Below are positions 6,522 through 8,567 of a DNA stretch of 8,567 nucleotides, in pieces. The notes below the pieces were generated by a model that was not told the origin of the DNA, did not search any database, and saw only the letters and a list, made by a program, of their open reading frames with translations. Positions within the stretch are counted from its first letter, which is position 1. Every line of letters begins with the position of its first letter. The stretch lies in the NCBI GenBank assembly GCA_947630345.1, contig CANRHF010000080.1, positions 1 to 8,567 of the forward strand. The letters are read 5' to 3'. Source of the DNA: an uncultured Oscillospiraceae bacterium (GTDB taxonomy: Bacteria > Bacillota > Clostridia > Oscillospirales > Oscillospiraceae). The position numbers and the translations under genes are program-made.

Positions 6522-6541
6522 CGCGGGGGATTTCCCCCGCG
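6522..6541 (-). terminator. Second hairpin directly after the M56 stop
   Basis: CGCGGGGG (6522-6529) and CCCCCGCG (6534-6541) make a perfect 8-bp stem with a 4-nt loop, 8 nt past the stop codon. It lacks a downstream T-tract on the - strand. It may stabilise the mRNA end or pause polymerase ahead of the larger hairpin. Confidence 0.45.
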
Positions 6542-6549
6542 CCAATATT

Positions 6550-8567
6550 TTAGTTAAAGACGGTCTCCTCCAGGGTCTGGGTTTCCAGGTTCAGGATGTA
6601 CTGCATTTCATGCAGGCCCTTGGACTGGCAGAGATAGACCTGATTTTCGGCCAAGTACTGGCAGTCCACTAGGACCTCGGCCTCCAGAAGGGTCCGCTGC
6701 CGCATGGTGGTCAGGTCCAGCTGCACCAGATAGTCCCCGTCCAGCAGGAACACCATGCCGCACTGGTAGTCCGCAACCCGAAGCTGGCCATACTGGGCCC
6801 GATAGAGGGTGTTGCGAACGCTGCCGTCCAGGCTCACCTGCATCAGCGCCCCGTCTTCCGTGATGGCGTAGAGATAGTACCGGGAATTTTCCCACTGGGT
6901 CACCGGCTCCGCCAGCACCTGCGTCAAAGGCTCCCCCGGGTTCCCGGCGTAGAGGGTGGGCCGCTCATAGGGGGCGGCGTAGAGAAGGCCGGTGTAGGCG
7001 TCCTGGTCCCCCGTCTCCGCCAGCAGCTGCTCCCTGGTCTGAGGCAGAGGGGCTATCCCCATGTCCTCCCAGTCCCCAAAATTCACCTGGGGCACGGCGG
7101 GGGCTTCCGCCTCGGGGTCATAGTGATCATGGGCCCGTTCCGTACCGGTAAAGCAGTCGTCAATGGCTCCCAGCTCCTGGGTGTATTCATTTTGGACCGG
7201 GTCGTACCAGCACCGTACCAGCGCCAGGATGCCGGACTGCTCCTGAATGGCCTGGCAGATGCTCCGCGCCAGGAAATTGTTCGGCTGATAGGTGTCGATC
7301 TGCCCCGGCTGGCCCCATATTTCGGTAAAGTCGAATTTGGGGCTGGTATTCTTATAAACGCTGTCCGGGTTGGCGTATTCCTGGGTGAGGAGGGCCATCA
7401 TCTCCGGATTCATCATGGTCCAGCCCACCTTGCCCAGGGTGGTCTCCGGGGGGATCAGCCAGAACTCGCTGGCCGGGTATACGGGGATGCTCCCGTAAAT
7501 GGGGTCCACCCGCCCCTCGGGAATGTAAAGCCGGAAGATGGTCGCCTCGCCCTCGGCTTCCGCCGCGTAATAGATCACGTCATAGCTGACCATCACCGCG
7601 TCCAGCAGCCGGCCTCCCTCCACCAGGGTCCGCGCTTCCCCAGTCCGCAGGTCCACGGCGGCAATTTGGGCGCTGGTGGCCACATAGCCCACCTGGCCAT
7701 TCCCGCCCAGGGCAACAGCGGTCGCCAGCTCCTCCGGCAGGGTAACGGTGTGGACCGGGTCTCCGAAGCTCAGCGCATCCCGCACCTCCAGCACGCCGCC
7801 CTCGGCATAGATTTCGTAGATCGTGGCGCCATTCTCCCCGGAGATCAGCCACTGAGCCCCGGAGTAGGGCAGATCCAAAGTGGTCAAATCGGCGTAGGAG
7901 CGCGGGGCCGCGGGCGCCTGAACATACCAGGTAGCCTCCTCCCCTTCCGTGGGAGCCTGCGTGGGCGGTTCCGTGGGGGCATCCGTGGCGGAAGTGGCGC
8001 CGGTGGTCGAATCCTGGGCGCCGGTAGTGGTGGGCGGCGGATCGGACTGGCCCTCCTCCGCCCCGCCGGTGAAGGTGCAGCCCACCGCCAGCGCCACCAC
8101 CAGTGCCAGGGCCGCCAGAATGGGGACCGAGGTCCGGGGCTTGCGGACGATGCCCTCGATCCGCTCCCGCAGATTGCTGCCCCCCGCCATGGTGGCGGTG
8201 ACCAGCGGGGAGACGGGCTTGTTCACCGTCAGATCCAGCAGCGTCTCGCCATAGGCCCGGCGCTCCTCCTCCCCCAGCCGGGCCAGGGCGCCCTCATCGC
8301 AGGCCAGCTCCCCGTCCCGGCAGGACAGCACCGCTCCCCACCAAACCAGGGGATTATACCAGTGGACCGCCAGGCACACGCCCCGCAGCAGGGCCCACAC
8401 ATGGTCGCCATGGCGGAAATGGGTCTGCTCATGGGCCAGGGTATGGCGCAGGACCACAGGGTCCGCCGCGGCCTCCTCCGAAAGGTACACCTTGGGCGCG
8501 AAAAGGCCAAACAGGCAGGGCGTCTCCGCCTGGGGCGAGACGTACACCGGCAGCTTGCTCTCCGGGA
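6550..8567 (-). CDS. BlaR1/MecR1-like M56 membrane metalloprotease with a large outer sensor-like domain, 5' end missing
   Basis: M56 proteases sense a signal outside the cell and cut a cytoplasmic repressor (BlaI/MecI type) by regulated proteolysis. The frame runs off the right edge, so the first membrane helices are missing. Numbering from the GTG at 8545-8547, HEQTH (39-43) is the zinc site and ELACDE gives the third ligand, E80. WYNPLVWW (63-70) is the usual membrane-dipping segment. A helix (141-156) ends in VGC157, then a Thr/Pro/Ala-rich linker (about 163-205) leads to about 460 outer residues. These contain several beta-propeller-like units (for example near 281, 319, 552, 597 and 632) with wording such as DLRTGEARTLVE. 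I see no penicillin-binding sensor domain of the BlaR1 kind. A BlaI-like repressor gene probably lies beyond the right edge. The protease family is secure; the ligand and target are unknown. Confidence 0.88.
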   Translation of the reverse strand, partial: PESKLPVYVSPQAETPCLFGLFAPKVYLSEEAAADPVVLRHTLAHEQTHFRHGDHVWALLRGVCLAVHWYNPLVWWGAVLSCRDGELACDEGALARLGEEERRAYGETLLDLTVNKPVSPLVTATMAGGSNLRERIEGIVRKPRTSVPILAALALVVALAVGCTFTGGAEEGQSDPPPTTTGAQDSTTGATSATDAPTEPPTQAPTEGEEATWYVQAPAAPRSYADLTTLDLPYSGAQWLISGENGATIYEIYAEGGVLEVRDALSFGDPVHTVTLPEELATAVALGGNGQVGYVATSAQIAAVDLRTGEARTLVEGGRLLDAVMVSYDVIYYAAEAEGEATIFRLYIPEGRVDPIYGSIPVYPASEFWLIPPETTLGKVGWTMMNPEMMALLTQEYANPDSVYKNTSPKFDFTEIWGQPGQIDTYQPNNFLARSICQAIQEQSGILALVRCWYDPVQNEYTQELGAIDDCFTGTERAHDHYDPEAEAPAVPQVNFGDWEDMGIAPLPQTREQLLAETGDQDAYTGLLYAAPYERPTLYAGNPGEPLTQVLAEPVTQWENSRYYLYAITEDGALMQVSLDGSVRNTLYRAQYGQLRVADYQCGMVFLLDGDYLVQLDLTTMRQRTLLEAEVLVDCQYLAENQVYLCQSKGLHEMQYILNLETQTLEETVFN

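Larger units (their letters stand above)
6208..6549. other. Intergenic control region between the M56 gene and the ABC operon
   Basis: These 342 bp hold no convincing protein gene. From right to left (the direction of transcription) they contain two hairpins after the M56 stop, a weaker promoter, a pair of direct repeats, a strong promoter overlapped by an inverted repeat, a palindrome at the predicted transcription start, and a second palindrome in the leader. The stretch is AT-richer than its surroundings, especially 6260-6320. Positions 6422-6476 show nothing I can name. Confidence 0.6.

Noticed and set aside
7950..8060. Thr/Pro/Ala-rich low-complexity stretch as a tandem DNA repeat
   Set aside because: The codons vary and no fixed repeat unit is seen; it is best explained as the flexible linker of the M56 protein.

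Overview
The window is ordinary chromosomal DNA from a G+C-rich, Gram-positive-type anaerobe. It most likely comes from the Clostridia, with Oscillospiraceae-like gut bacteria (Flavonifractor, Lawsonibacter and relatives) as the closest guess. The guess rests on strong AGGAGG-type ribosome sites, sigma-A promoters, a rubrerythrin, the Firmicutes-type GalT, an M56/BlaR1-type membrane protease, and high G+C in most genes. No RNA gene, CRISPR array, transposase or phage gene is visible.

Left part (1-2411, + strand): the C-terminal half of a GH13 alpha-glucan hydrolase, then a near-consensus promoter and galT, ending in a perfect 15-bp hairpin terminator. Both genes act in sugar use: the GH13 enzyme cuts alpha-glucans and GalT feeds galactose-1-phosphate into the Leloir pathway.

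Middle (2423-6549, - strand): a rubrerythrin gene converges on galT and shares its terminator. It has its own promoter and a Fur/PerR-like palindrome upstream. Beyond it lies a three-gene ABC operon with two FtsX-like four-helix permeases and one MacB-type ATPase. The operon is translationally coupled (ATGA overlap, then a 2-nt gap). Its promoter is packed with direct and inverted repeats. The operon is visibly less G+C-rich than its flanks.

Right part (6550-8567, - strand): the C-terminal part of a BlaR1-like M56 metalloprotease. It has an HEQTH zinc site, a membrane helix, a Thr/Pro-rich linker and a large, partly beta-propeller-like outer domain. The 5' end lies beyond the window.

The most notable observation is a short relic at 3090-3121, just past the 3' end of the ABC operon. 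It is a mosaic copy of the 3' end of the M56 gene: 16 nt and 20 nt exact matches joined at a shared CTCC, with 117 bp (39 codons, about one repeat unit) missing between them. The ABC operon is therefore bracketed by two same-orientation copies of M56 3'-end sequence, which suggests that the block was inserted there or that an M56 paralogue once stood downstream. I see no clearly new defence or mobile system.
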